The notes: generated by a model not told the origin, from the letters alone. Shown: positions 19,344 through 28,366, numbered from the stretch's first letter. The stretch: 64,000 nt of DNA from Loktanella sp. PT4BL (GCF_003201935.1 NZ_QJJL01000002.1:186001-250000); one strand, 5' to 3'. Made by a program: numbers and translations.

Positions 19344-20330
19344 TTAGTTGCCGAAGATCTGATCGGCAGGGATATCTGCACCGGCGTTCTCGATGAACCA
19401 CTCGGCTGCACCTGGGTGCCAAGGCAGAACGCCAGCGTTCTTGTCCCAGTTCTCTGGCAGTGTGGAACGGGCGGCACGGTGGATGTTCACCATACGCTCG
19501 TTGTCGGACATCACCACATCGACCGCTGCTTTCACGAAGGAAGCAGGAAGTTCACAGTTGGCAATCGCGAAGTTCCACATGGATACCGAACGGGCCGGTG
19601 CTTCCAGTGTGGTGTATGTGTCAGCGCCGATTTCAAATGCCGACACAGGGAAGGCGGCCATGATTGCTGCCTGCTCTTCTTCGGTGAACTCGATGATGTT
19701 CACATCAGTTTGCACTTCAAGCTGGGAAACAGCCGGCACAGGCACACCCGCAGCGAACGCGATCACGTCCAGCAGACCGTCCTGCAACTGACCACCAAGG
19801 TCGCCCCAACCGCCGTTGCGGCGCTCGAAGTTCACACCCAGCTCTTCCATCATGCGCGGGAAGTATGTGTCGGATGTCGAACCCGCAGGGCCGAAACCGA
19901 TACGTGCGCCATCAGGGATATCCGCGATGGATGTGATGCCGGAAGAGGCAAGTGTCGTCACCGAGAACGGTGTCTGGTACATCGGGAACATCGCACAGGC
20001 GTTGGTCATTTGTAGACCGGGTGCAATCGGGTTTGTACCGGCGATGGACTCAGCTGCCGGACCCATTGTTGTCATGCCGAACTGTGCGTCGCCTGTGTGC
20101 ACAAGCGCCATGTTCTGCATCGGGCCGCCGGTGACTTCGCCACCGCCTGTGATGCCCAGTTCTTCTGCGACCAGGTTTGCCCAGCCGGAACCATAGGCAA
20201 AGAAGGTGCCGCCTTGGGATGCTGTCCCGACGGTGAAGCTCTCTGGCCAACCTGTACGGTCCTCGTGACCGGCGGCAAAGGCTGTCGTTGCTGTCAAAGC
20301 AGTTGTCGCGATAAGCGCTGCTAGTTTCAT
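19344..20330 (-). CDS. TAXI-family TRAP transporter substrate-binding protein
   Basis: A 328-residue periplasmic protein. The ATG at 20330 follows GGAGGAAG and gives the signal peptide MKLAALIATTALTATTAFA. TAXI-family segments include FTVGTASQGGTFFAYGSGWANLV near the mature N-terminus and GPAGSTSDTYFPRMMEELGV in the middle. The conserved pattern of small and aromatic residues near the start forms the ligand site. It delivers an unidentified substrate to the fused permease encoded downstream. The dctBD-like pair upstream is the probable regulator. Confidence 0.93.
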   Translation of the reverse strand: MKLAALIATTALTATTAFAAGHEDRTGWPESFTVGTASQGGTFFAYGSGWANLVAEELGITGGGEVTGGPMQNMALVHTGDAQFGMTTMGPAAESIAGTNPIAPGLQMTNACAMFPMYQTPFSVTTLASSGITSIADIPDGARIGFGPAGSTSDTYFPRMMEELGVNFERRNGGWGDLGGQLQDGLLDVIAFAAGVPVPAVSQLEVQTDVNIIEFTEEEQAAIMAAFPVSAFEIGADTYTTLEAPARSVSMWNFAIANCELPASFVKAAVDVVMSDNERMVNIHRAARSTLPENWDKNAGVLPWHPGAAEWFIENAGADIPADQIFGN

Positions 20331-20366
20331 AAGTTCTTCCTCCACAAATTAATCCTGACCTCTCCA

Positions 20367-20400
20367 AGATCAGGCCGTGATCTCATGCACGTTGCGTGCA
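20367..20400 (-). promoter_or_regulatory. Two adjacent inverted repeats in the TAXI operon leader
   Basis: AGATCA-N5-TGATCT (20367-20383) and TGCAC-N5-GTGCA (20386-20400) lie 37-70 bases upstream of the binding-protein ATG. Both are perfect dyads of the size bound by dimeric regulators. The second resembles sites of NtrC/DctD-class activators but is shorter than the usual 17 bases. The regulator is not identified. Confidence 0.4.
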
Positions 20401-20483
20401 AGTAGACCGCATGGCGAGCACTTCCACTGTCTGGCGTGGCCGTTACAAGGTTTCAGCAGTGCTGTTTGCGATAACAGTTAATA

Positions 20484-20489
20484 ATTATA
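20484..20489 (-). promoter_or_regulatory. Candidate -10 element for the TAXI operon
   Basis: The minus strand reads TATAAT here, in an AT-rich stretch 154 bases upstream of the binding-protein ATG. No convincing -35 hexamer at 16-18 bases was found, which would suit an activator-dependent promoter. I found no clear -24/-12 (sigma54) element in the gap. Confidence 0.3.
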
Positions 20490-20549
20490 AGACTGGATGG
20501 GTCGCCAAGGGGACAAAAGGGCAATTGCATGTGTCGAAACGGGTGCATT

Positions 20550-21887
20550 TCAGCCGCTTTGATCTGCGTCCGCCTTGGATAACCCGTATTTCTGCATCTT
20601 CTCGTAGAGGGCTTTGCGCGACAGACCCAGCACCTCATAGGTCTGTTTGAGACTGCCGCCTTGCGCGGTCAGCGTTGCCATGATCAGCGCGCGCTCGTGA
20701 TCTGCCATCTTCTGGGCGAGTGACTGGGCTTCCGTTTCTGTCCCCACCGTCATGGTCGGATCCAGCCCCAGCACAAAACGATCCGCCGCATTGCGTAGCT
20801 CGCGCACATTACCCGGCCAGTCTTGCGTGGCCATCCGCGCCAGAACATCCGCAGGCACATCGGGGGCCGGTTTGGAATAGCGCGCAGCGGCCTGGGCCGT
20901 GAGATTGAGAAAGAGCGACGGGATATCATCACGGCGCTGATCAAGCGTTGGTACATGCAGCGTGACAACATTCAGCCGGTAAAGCAGATCCGCGCGGAAA
21001 TTGCCGGCTGCGACGGCCTCGGACAGGTCCGTTTTCGCGGCGGCAACGATGCGGATATCAAGATCAACCGGATCATTCGCCCCCAGTCGCGTGATTTGGC
21101 GTGCCTGAATGGCATGAAGCAGTTTCGCCTGTACGCTGACAGGCAGGCTGTCGATCTCATCGAGGAACACCGTACCTTTGCGGGCAAACTCGAATTTCCC
21201 GAAGCGGGCGCGCATCGCCCCGGGAAAGGCTCCGGCCTCATGCCCGAAAAGTTCGCTTTCCACCAGATCGACAGGCAGGGCGGCGCAGTTGATTTGCACG
21301 AAAGGGTGGGGACCACGTGCAGAGAGATCATGCAACGCATGGGCCGTCATATCCTTGCCCACCCCTGTGGCCCCTGTGATCAGCACATCGGCGTCGGTGG
21401 CGGCAATCGTGCGGATCTGTTTGCGCAAAGCTACCATGGCATCCGAACGCCCGATCAAACGGGCCTCCAGCTTGTCCCGCCCGCCAACCTCGCGTTTGAG
21501 CGCGCGGTTCTCGATGGTCAGGCGCCGTTTCTCAAGCGCGCGCTGTATCGTCGAGACCAGCCGCGAGGGGGCGAAGGGCTTTTCGATGAAATCATAGGCC
21601 CCTTCGCGCATCGACTGCACCGCAAGGTTCACATCGCCATGGCCGGTCACAAGGATCACCGGAAATTCGGGATCAAGCTCAAGCACCTTGCGCATGAGCC
21701 ACAGCCCGTCCTGATCCGGCATACGGATATCCGTGACCAAGACCCCTTCAAACCCGCGGCTGATCTGCGCCAGTGCCAGTTCCGCCTTATCAAGAACCAC
21801 TGCGGGAATGTCGGCCAACATGAGCGTCTGGCTGGTTGCGTGGCGCAACTCCTCCTCGTCGTCGACGAATATGACTGTCTGCTTCAT
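20550..21887 (-). CDS. dctD: DctD-like sigma54-class response regulator with GAFPGA loop
   Basis: A 445-residue NtrC-class regulator. It has a receiver domain (phosphoacceptor Asp53 in VTDIRMPDQDG), an AAA+ domain (Walker A GATGVGKD at 172-179; Walker B GTVFLDEID near 238-246) and a Fis-type helix-turn-helix at the C-terminus (SLKQTYEVLGLSRKALYEKMQKYGL). The sigma54-contact loop reads GAFPGA (219-224) in place of GAFTGA, so classical sigma54 activation is uncertain. It overlaps dctB by 4 bases and lies upstream of a TAXI transporter, its likely target. The call to DctD is by architecture and context. Confidence 0.85.
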   Translation of the reverse strand: MKQTVIFVDDEEELRHATSQTLMLADIPAVVLDKAELALAQISRGFEGVLVTDIRMPDQDGLWLMRKVLELDPEFPVILVTGHGDVNLAVQSMREGAYDFIEKPFAPSRLVSTIQRALEKRRLTIENRALKREVGGRDKLEARLIGRSDAMVALRKQIRTIAATDADVLITGATGVGKDMTAHALHDLSARGPHPFVQINCAALPVDLVESELFGHEAGAFPGAMRARFGKFEFARKGTVFLDEIDSLPVSVQAKLLHAIQARQITRLGANDPVDLDIRIVAAAKTDLSEAVAAGNFRADLLYRLNVVTLHVPTLDQRRDDIPSLFLNLTAQAAARYSKPAPDVPADVLARMATQDWPGNVRELRNAADRFVLGLDPTMTVGTETEAQSLAQKMADHERALIMATLTAQGGSLKQTYEVLGLSRKALYEKMQKYGLSKADADQSG

Positions 21888-23662
21888 TGCGCGGCCACTT
21901 CAATAGGGGTTGCCGGTTGCAGCTTGACGGTAAAGACCGCGCCACCCTCGGGATGGTTCGCCGCACTGAGCGTGCCACCAAAATCGCTGACAATATTATA
22001 TGAGATTGACAGCCCGAGCCCGAGCCCCTTGCCGGGCGCTTTGGTTGTAAAGAAAGGATCGAAGATATTGGCAATCGCGTCATGTTCGATCCCGGCGCCG
22101 GTGTCACGGACCTGAAGCCGCGTGTCGTCGATGTTCAACTCGACGACACGTTTGGGCTGCCCCTCCATCGCGTCAAGCGCGTTATTGATCAGATTGACGA
22201 TGACCTGCTGCAAGCGCACGTGCCCGCCGGTGACCCAGATTTCCGATTTGGGCGGCGTATAGGCGATTTCGCCACCCTCTGACGCCAGCCGCATCTCGAT
22301 CACCGCCAGCGCATCCTGCACGACCGCATTCAAGAGCAAGGGACCGGTTGCCTGCTGGGGACGGCGGGCAAAATTGCGCAGATGCGCCGAGATCGTGGCC
22401 ATGCGGTCAGCCATTTTCGAGATGCGCGTGATATTGTCAGATGCTTCGACCACCTGACCGCGCGCAAGGAATGCGCCCGCGTTGTCGGCATAAGACTTCA
22501 CCGCCGCGAGCGGCTGATTGAATTCATGGCTGAGCGCAGCCGACATTTGCCCAAGCGCCGAGAGCTTGCCCGCCTGAATAAGATCCGTCTGGGTTTGCCG
22601 CAGATTACCCAATGCGGCTTCTAGATCCGTCGTGCGTTCGGCAACAGCGGCTTCCAGCAGGCGTTTCGCCTCTTTTTCTCTGGCAAGGGCCTCGGTCTGG
22701 CGCGCCTGTTTCAGCAGATAGGCAAGCAGCGCGCCAAGCAGCAAAAGCCCCGTGAGGCCAGCAATCAGCATTGTCCGCAAAGCGCTCAGCGTCGCAGGTC
22801 CGAGAGGTGAAAGCGAGGACATAGTCCAGTCAAGATCCGCCAGACGCTGAGATGTCAAAATATAGGTTTCGCGCGTCGTGCCTTCGATTGTGACCAACCG
22901 CGCATCCGCATCAAGCGGCCGCACTGTGATCGGCAACAGCTCGATCCGGTCGATCGGGTACTGCAGGTTCTGCGCGATCAGTCGCAAGGTGGCGTCACTC
23001 AGCGGGCGCATTGCACGGAAATGCCAGTCAGGGCGTGAGGACATGAAAACAAAGTCATTGCGGTCCGCGACCATGAATTCACTGTTGGCCCCGCGCCAGA
23101 TGCTCTCAAAGGCCGATACATTGAATTTGACCGCCAGAACACCCACGATCCGTTCACCGTCCTCGACGGGGGCTGCGTAGAAATAGCCGCGTTCACCTGT
23201 GGTGGTGCCATAGACGGAAAAGCTGGACAAAGCGCCGTTCAGCGCTTGGGTGAAATAGGTCTGGTAGCTGAAATTACGCCCCAGAAAGCTGCCGGGTTCA
23301 CGATAGCTTGCGGCGGCGATGGTCAGGCCCGAAATATCCATCAGATAGACATCGCTTGCCCGCACAGTGGCTGCCGTTTGGCGCAGGTCTTCATTTACCG
23401 CAGCAACAAGGGCGGGGTTCTCGGGACTGTTCAGCAGGTCAATCAATGTGCTGCGTTCAGCGATCAACGCAGGCAGGGGGGCATATCTGTCAATTGCGGC
23501 ACGCAGGCCCTCGACGGCCAGTTTCAGCGGCACTGCGTCTTTCTCTGCTTGTTGGCGCATATAATGGCGCTCTAGGGCAGGGAACGACATCGCGCCTGCA
23601 ATCACCAGAAGCGTGGCGATCACTGCGATCAGGCCAAAGATACGAGGACGTGTCAAATGCAT
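21884..23662 (-). CDS. dctB: DctB-like C4-dicarboxylate-type sensor histidine kinase
   Basis: A 592-residue membrane kinase from the ATG at 23662; an upstream TTG at 23698 is possible and neither has a strong ribosome-binding site. A first membrane helix (about 5-27) and a second (about 285-307) bracket a periplasmic double-Cache-like sensor (SGLTIAAASYREPGSFLGRNFSYQTYF segment). A coiled coil, a HisKA domain (LSHEFNQPLAAVKSYADNA) and an HATPase (NLINNALDA, DTGAGI, GKGLGLGLSI) follow. It presumably phosphorylates the overlapping DctD-like protein in response to an organic acid. Confidence 0.88.
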   Translation of the reverse strand: MHLTRPRIFGLIAVIATLLVIAGAMSFPALERHYMRQQAEKDAVPLKLAVEGLRAAIDRYAPLPALIAERSTLIDLLNSPENPALVAAVNEDLRQTAATVRASDVYLMDISGLTIAAASYREPGSFLGRNFSYQTYFTQALNGALSSFSVYGTTTGERGYFYAAPVEDGERIVGVLAVKFNVSAFESIWRGANSEFMVADRNDFVFMSSRPDWHFRAMRPLSDATLRLIAQNLQYPIDRIELLPITVRPLDADARLVTIEGTTRETYILTSQRLADLDWTMSSLSPLGPATLSALRTMLIAGLTGLLLLGALLAYLLKQARQTEALAREKEAKRLLEAAVAERTTDLEAALGNLRQTQTDLIQAGKLSALGQMSAALSHEFNQPLAAVKSYADNAGAFLARGQVVEASDNITRISKMADRMATISAHLRNFARRPQQATGPLLLNAVVQDALAVIEMRLASEGGEIAYTPPKSEIWVTGGHVRLQQVIVNLINNALDAMEGQPKRVVELNIDDTRLQVRDTGAGIEHDAIANIFDPFFTTKAPGKGLGLGLSISYNIVSDFGGTLSAANHPEGGAVFTVKLQPATPIEVAAQ

Positions 23663-23733
23663 GAATATCTTATGGTGCACAGGGGTATGGCTGCACAATC
23701 AGAAATTCGCGTGCCATGACGAGCCGATCATTG

Positions 23734-23747
23734 TGCAACCGGTTGCA
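23734..23747. promoter_or_regulatory. LacI-type operator upstream of the lacI gene pair
   Basis: A perfect 14-base palindrome, TGCAACCGGTTGCA, with the central CG typical of LacI-family operators. The same core is present at 28374-28387 in the divergent inositol-operon promoter region. It lies 147 bases before the small membrane-protein gene that precedes lacI, which suggests autoregulation. Confidence 0.75.
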
Positions 23748-23894
23748 TTTCAGGGGTATGGGGATAGAGTACCGGACAGTCTGGAGGAAAGACCCAACGC
23801 ATGTACCTGATATTCAACATACAAGTAACAATACCGCAGGACCTGTGCGCCGTGCGGAAAGAGCTTTCTGTGAAATTCGGCAGGATGCCCGCAC

Positions 23895-24140
23895 ATGCGG
23901 CCTGATCGTCCCAAACCGGGCTTTTTCGATCTCGGGGTGCCGTTCTTTTTGCCGGTTTGGCGCAGGGTTGTGACGGTCGTTCTGCCTCTGCTGTGGGCCG
24001 TGGTTGAATACGCCAATGGCGCGCCGCTCTGGGCGCTGTTGTTTGTGGCACTTGGCGGGGTCGCGATCTGGAAATTCGCGACGACGGATTGGGCGGCTGT
24101 GGCCGCAGAAGCGGAGAAAGATGCCACGCGAGACCGCTAG
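23895..24140 (+). CDS. Small membrane protein, unknown function
   Basis: An 81-residue protein with hydrophobic segments at about residues 24-40 and 44-62 and charged ends. AGGATG precedes the ATG at 23895. Codon use fits its neighbours. Its last 20 bases overlap the start of the LacI gene, which suggests translational coupling. I recognise no domain. Location between an inositol-locus operator and lacI places it under the same control. Confidence 0.6.
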   Translation: MRPDRPKPGFFDLGVPFFLPVWRRVVTVVLPLLWAVVEYANGAPLWALLFVALGGVAIWKFATTDWAAVAAEAEKDATRDR

Positions 24141-25140
24141 AGGGACAATCACCCTGAGGGATGTGGCGTTGCTTGCAGGCGTGTCGCGGTCCGCTGTGTC
24201 ACGCACCTTTACCGCAGGCGCCTCGGTGTCGGACAAGACCCGCGCCAAGGTTGAAAAGGCCGCGACAACTTTGGGCTATAGCCCCAATGCGCTTGCCTCT
24301 TCGCTGACCACAGGCCGGACCAAGATGATCGGTCTGGTGTCAAACAACTTCCACAATCCGGTCTTTCTCGAGGTCTTTGATCTGTTCACCAAAGGCCTGC
24401 AAGCGCGGGGCCTGCGTCCTTTGCTGGTCAATCTCACCGATGAGGTGCGCCCCGAGGACTCGATCCGCCTGCTGCGGGCCTATTCGGTGGACGGGGTGAT
24501 CGTTGCCTCATCGACGCTGCCTGCCAGCTTTGCGGAAGGGTTTCATGACGCGGGTGTGCCCGTGGTCCATTCCTTTGGGCGCCATATAGCGAACCCGCAG
24601 GTGAACGTGCTGGGGATCGACAATATCGCCGCAGGGCGATTGGCGGCCAGGACGCTGATTGAGCGGGGCTACCAGCGGATAGCATTTCTGGGCGGGCCTG
24701 CGACGGCGACCTCGACACAGGACCGTTTTGCAGGGTTTGCAGAGGTGATCAGGGCCTCCGGACTTGATCTCTCGTTCAGCTATGCCAGCAATTATTCCTT
24801 TGATGCAGGGCGCGCGGAAATGCTGCGGCTGTTGGCGGCAGGCGCACCGGCGGAGGCCTATTTCTGTGGCGATGATGTGCTGTCAATCGGGGCGCTTTCC
24901 GCCATTCAGTCTTCTGGACTGCGGGTACCTGAGGATATCGGGGTGATCGGGCTCAATGATATGGAAATGGCAGGGTGGGCCAACATCAACCTCACCACGA
25001 TCCACAACCCCTTTGCACAGATTATTGCGGCCTCGATTGATGTGATCGCGGCCAGTCTGAACGACAACAGCCGCGCCCCCGAGGCGCGGCTGTTTGACTG
25101 TTCCATCGTCGAGCGGGGCACTTTGCGCCCTTTGCCGTAA
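24121..25140 (+). CDS. LacI-family regulator of the inositol-type locus
   Basis: A 339-residue regulator from the ATG at 24121, preceded by GGAGAAAG; the longer upstream frame is the shadow of the overlapping small gene. It has an N-terminal helix-turn-helix (TLRDVALLAGVSRSAVSRTF), a hinge helix (PNALASSLTTGR), and a periplasmic-binding-protein-like effector domain (about 65-335). Position next to iol-type genes and the shared palindrome at 23734 and 28374 indicate it represses itself and the divergent operons. The effector is probably an inositol catabolite (inference). Confidence 0.9.
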   Translation: MPRETARGTITLRDVALLAGVSRSAVSRTFTAGASVSDKTRAKVEKAATTLGYSPNALASSLTTGRTKMIGLVSNNFHNPVFLEVFDLFTKGLQARGLRPLLVNLTDEVRPEDSIRLLRAYSVDGVIVASSTLPASFAEGFHDAGVPVVHSFGRHIANPQVNVLGIDNIAAGRLAARTLIERGYQRIAFLGGPATATSTQDRFAGFAEVIRASGLDLSFSYASNYSFDAGRAEMLRLLAAGAPAEAYFCGDDVLSIGALSAIQSSGLRVPEDIGVIGLNDMEMAGWANINLTTIHNPFAQIIAASIDVIAASLNDNSRAPEARLFDCSIVERGTLRPLP

Positions 25141-25161
25141 GGTGGATTTCAATCCACCTTA
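25138..25161. terminator. Perfect palindrome built from two facing stop codons
   Basis: TAAGGTGGATT (25138-25148) and AATCCACCTTA (25151-25161) are perfect complements separated by TC. The left arm begins with the lacI TAA and the right arm ends with the reverse complement of the TAA of the convergent dehydrogenase gene. The loop would open to 4-6 bases. No long T tract follows. A bidirectional terminator is the simplest reading. Confidence 0.55.
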
Positions 25162-26313
25162 CCAGAACATCGGTGGGCGCGCATCCAGCCACGCGCCGTC
25201 CGCTTTGCCGGATTCGGCCACAGCATAGACCGCCGCCATCGACCGCAAGCCATCCTCGGCACGCGGATAGAGGTTCGCCGCCGGATCCATCATGCGGCCT
25301 TCCTTGCGCGCACGGATCGCTTCGGCGAGATCGGCATAGATATTAGCAAAGGCAAGCGGCATCCCTTCGGCGTGGCCGATGGTGACGCGGCTGGTGCGAT
25401 CCGCCTCGGGCGAGAGGTTCGCCTCGCCGCGTTCAATCACCTGCAGGCGCTGTCCCAGCGGCATGTAATAAAGCTGGTTGGGCTGTTCCTGGCTCCAGCG
25501 CAGGCCGCCGGTTTCGCCGAAAACCTGAATGCCCAGACCGTGCTGGCGGCCAATCGCAATCGAACTGGTCCAAAGCCGCCCCACAGCGCCGCCATCCATC
25601 CGGAAATTCACCATGGCGTCATCTTCGAGCGTGCGGACATCAATGCAGGACACCGTGTCCGCCGAGAGTTTCGTCACTTCCTGACCGGTGACAAAACTGG
25701 CCATATGCAGCGCATGGATACCGCAATCGGCAAATTGTGCCGAGACACCTGCCTGTGCCGGATCATAGCGCCAACGCACGCGCGGGTTATCCGCATCGCT
25801 CGCATCTGCGTGGTGGCCATGGGCAAATTCGGCGTTGACCAGACGGACCTTGCCGATGTCACCGCGCGCAATCATCGCCCGCATATGGCGCACCAGCGAA
25901 TAGCCCGTGTAGCCATAGTTTACCGCGCAGATATTGCCGGTCTTTTTGGCGATCTCGACGATTTCCTCGCCTTCTTCCACGGTCATGGTCATGGGCTTTT
26001 CGCACAGCACATGGAAGCCGTTCTCGAGGAACGCTTTGGTGATCGCGAAATGCGTGGAATTGGGCGTGGCAACCGTAACCAGATCAACGCGGTCGTCGCG
26101 TTTCAGCTCACCTTCCAGCATGTCCTGCCAGCCGCCATAGGCGCGGTCGCCAAGGCCAAGCCGTTGCCCGTAATCAATGCCATATTCCGGCCGGTGATCC
26201 AGCGCGCCCGCGCTGAATTCAAAGAGCCCGTCCAGCCCTGCACCCAACCTGTGTGCCGGTCCGATCTGGCTGCCTTCACCGCCGCCAATCATGCCCCATT
26301 TAAGTTTTGTCAT
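25159..26313 (-). CDS. Gfo/Idh/MocA-family oxidoreductase (iol locus, distal)
   Basis: A 384-residue NAD(P)-dependent sugar or polyol dehydrogenase. The start is MTKLKWGMIGGGEGSQIGPAHR, carrying the Rossmann GGGxxxxIG motif; the family EKP motif appears in HVLCEKPMTMTVEEGEE. The C-terminal domain has the conserved DCGIHALH stretch. The precise substrate is not readable; inosose or glycosylated-inositol oxidation is plausible from context. It is the last gene of a minus-strand operon with the IolE-like and second dehydrogenase genes. Confidence 0.85.
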   Translation of the reverse strand: MTKLKWGMIGGGEGSQIGPAHRLGAGLDGLFEFSAGALDHRPEYGIDYGQRLGLGDRAYGGWQDMLEGELKRDDRVDLVTVATPNSTHFAITKAFLENGFHVLCEKPMTMTVEEGEEIVEIAKKTGNICAVNYGYTGYSLVRHMRAMIARGDIGKVRLVNAEFAHGHHADASDADNPRVRWRYDPAQAGVSAQFADCGIHALHMASFVTGQEVTKLSADTVSCIDVRTLEDDAMVNFRMDGGAVGRLWTSSIAIGRQHGLGIQVFGETGGLRWSQEQPNQLYYMPLGQRLQVIERGEANLSPEADRTSRVTIGHAEGMPLAFANIYADLAEAIRARKEGRMMDPAANLYPRAEDGLRSMAAVYAVAESGKADGAWLDARPPMFW

Positions 26314-26339
26314 CGTCGTCAACTTTCGTCTGATAGGTT

Positions 26340-27227
26340 TTAGAAACCAATGGATTCCAGATATTTGCGGTTGCTTTCGGCATCCTCGAGCGGCGTGCCG
26401 GGCAGGGCAGGGTCGCAGTCCTGCTCGACTGTGCACCAGCCTTCAAATCCTGCATCCAGAAGGATCTGACGAACGGCAGGAAAGTCCACGTCGCCCTGGC
26501 CGAGATTGCAGAAAATGCCCTGACCGCAGGCCTTGTAAAAATCCGTCCGCTTGGCGACCACATCCGCTTTCACCACCGGATCAATATCCTTGAAATGCAT
26601 ATAGCTGATGCGGTCGATGTGCCGCTTCATGAAGGCGACCGGATCAAAACCCGCATAGGAATGATGGCCGGTATCAAAGCAGATTTTCAGGATGCTTTCA
26701 TCGACCTCATCTAGCAGGCGCTCCAGTTCTGGCTCGAAATCCATGAAACCCGCTGCATGGGCGTGAATACCAACCGTCAGCCCGTATTCCTCGGTGCCCA
26801 TTTTCGCAATCGTCGCCAGACGGTCACGAAAGGCGGTCCATTCGGCCTTGTCCATCTGCTCGGCCTCGGTCGCGCGTCCCGCGGTGGGCGCACGACGCGG
26901 CGAGATGCTGTCGATCAACACCAGATGCTGCGCGCCGTGGGCCACCAGCGCCTTGCAGGTCCGCACAGAGGCGTCCATCACATCATCCCATTTCGCAGGA
27001 TCGTGGAAAGCGCGGAAAACGACACCGCCAATGATGCTGAGGTCGTTCTTGTCCAGCTCTTCGCGCAGTACAGCAGGGTCCTCGGGCATATACCCGATGG
27101 GGCCAAGCTCAATCCCCTTATAGCCCGCACTGGCGCATTGGTGCAGCACGGATTGCCACGTGGGATAGGAAGGATCGGACGCGAATTCGATCCCCCACGA
27201 ACAGGGCGCATTGCCGATATTGATCAT
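26340..27227 (-). CDS. IolE-like TIM-barrel protein (inosose dehydratase or isomerase family)
   Basis: A 295-residue protein of the AP-endonuclease-2-like TIM-barrel family. Its start MINIGNAPCSWGIEF is characteristic of IolE-like proteins. Metal and substrate segments follow: GIELGPIGYMPEDP, VGIHAHAAGFMD, ICFDTGHHSYAG and YMHFKDIDP. IolE dehydrates scyllo-inosose to the diketone that IolD hydrolyses; some relatives are epimerases. Context with IolD, IolC and IolB favours the inositol role. It is flanked by two Gfo/Idh/MocA genes on the same strand. Confidence 0.82.
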   Translation of the reverse strand: MINIGNAPCSWGIEFASDPSYPTWQSVLHQCASAGYKGIELGPIGYMPEDPAVLREELDKNDLSIIGGVVFRAFHDPAKWDDVMDASVRTCKALVAHGAQHLVLIDSISPRRAPTAGRATEAEQMDKAEWTAFRDRLATIAKMGTEEYGLTVGIHAHAAGFMDFEPELERLLDEVDESILKICFDTGHHSYAGFDPVAFMKRHIDRISYMHFKDIDPVVKADVVAKRTDFYKACGQGIFCNLGQGDVDFPAVRQILLDAGFEGWCTVEQDCDPALPGTPLEDAESNRKYLESIGF

Positions 27228-27243
27228 ATCATAGGTCTTTCGG

Positions 27244-28347
27244 TTAATAGTCTGAGACGTTGACCCAGGTTTGCTTATCGCTTGAATCAATGGCGGCAGT
27301 GACGACGCGATTGACCTCAAGCCCTTCGGCAAACGTGGGCCAGATATTGGTTTTGGTGGCGATGGCGGTCAGGAAATCCTTGGCCTCGATAATGATCTGG
27401 TCCTGATAGCCTGTGCCATGGCCGGGCCCCTGGCAAAAGGGCAGATAATCGGGGTGGGCAGGGCCGGTCAGGATTTTGCGAAACCCGCGTTCGGCCTCGG
27501 GGCCTTCCATGGTGTAAAGATGCAGGGCGTTCTGGTCTTCCTGATCAAAACGGATTGCCCCCTTGGTGCCATGGATCTCATAGGCATAGCCCATCTTGCG
27601 GCCCGTCGCGACGCGGCTGAAAAAGAGATGCCCCTGCGCGCCGTTTTCAAAACGGCACATGAACTGTGCCTGATCATCGTTGGTGACGGCTGAATTGCCG
27701 CGTTGGGCGTGGACGGTTTCGACCTGCGCGCAGAGGGCCGTAATCGGCCCGATAAGCGCGCGTGCGCCGTTGATCATATGGGGGGCAAGGTCGCCCATCG
27801 TTCCGTTGCCCATGCCCTGACAACGCCACGTGGCGGGCAGGGCGGGGTCGGCGAAAAAATCCTCGGTGTGTTCGCCGCGGAACCATGTGATGTCACCGAT
27901 GCGGCCATCCGCCACCAGTTGACGCGCATATTGCGCAGCAGGTGTGCGGATGTAGTTGAACCCGACCATGTTGATCGCACCTGCCTGTTTGGCGGCCTCG
28001 GTCATCGCAATGGAATCGGCCAGCGTCGCACCAAGCGGTTTTTCGCAGAAAACGGGCTTGCCCAAGGCAAAAGCGGCCAGTGCGATGTCCCGGTGGGTGT
28101 CCTGCGGAGAGGCGATAACGACAGCCTCGACCTTTGGATCATGCACAAGCACCCGCCAATCGGCTGTGCCGCGCGCAAAGCCGAAGGCCTTTTGATACCT
28201 TTCAGCCGAGGCATCCGATGATGCGCAGACCATTTCCAGACGCGGCCGCAGGGCAGTATCGAAAATTGCGCCAACGGATGCGTAGGCAGCCGCATGCGCC
28301 TTGCCCATATAGCCGCCGCCAATGATCCCGATACCGATCTCTGTCAT
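27244..28347 (-). CDS. Gfo/Idh/MocA-family oxidoreductase (iol locus, promoter-proximal)
   Basis: A 367-residue dehydrogenase. The ATG at 28347 follows GGAGCAGAC. The N-terminal Rossmann motif is GIGIIGGGYMGKAHAAAY, followed by FCEKPLG with the catalytic Lys region and MGDLAPHMI with the conserved His. It is only distantly like the other dehydrogenase at 25159, so the two probably have different substrates. It is the first gene of the minus-strand operon and diverges from iolD across the shared operator. Confidence 0.85.
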   Translation of the reverse strand: MTEIGIGIIGGGYMGKAHAAAYASVGAIFDTALRPRLEMVCASSDASAERYQKAFGFARGTADWRVLVHDPKVEAVVIASPQDTHRDIALAAFALGKPVFCEKPLGATLADSIAMTEAAKQAGAINMVGFNYIRTPAAQYARQLVADGRIGDITWFRGEHTEDFFADPALPATWRCQGMGNGTMGDLAPHMINGARALIGPITALCAQVETVHAQRGNSAVTNDDQAQFMCRFENGAQGHLFFSRVATGRKMGYAYEIHGTKGAIRFDQEDQNALHLYTMEGPEAERGFRKILTGPAHPDYLPFCQGPGHGTGYQDQIIIEAKDFLTAIATKTNIWPTFAEGLEVNRVVTAAIDSSDKQTWVNVSDY

Positions 28348-28366
28348 GTCTGCTCCCCTACCCAGA

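Noticed and set aside
20331..20549. Sigma54 (-24/-12) promoter before the TAXI binding protein
   Set aside because: Scanned the minus strand for GG-N10-GC elements expected for a DctD-type system; only poor partial matches were seen.
20823..22115. 430-codon plus-strand frame across dctD and dctB
   Set aside because: Antisense shadow of two overlapping regulatory genes with clear motifs on the other strand.
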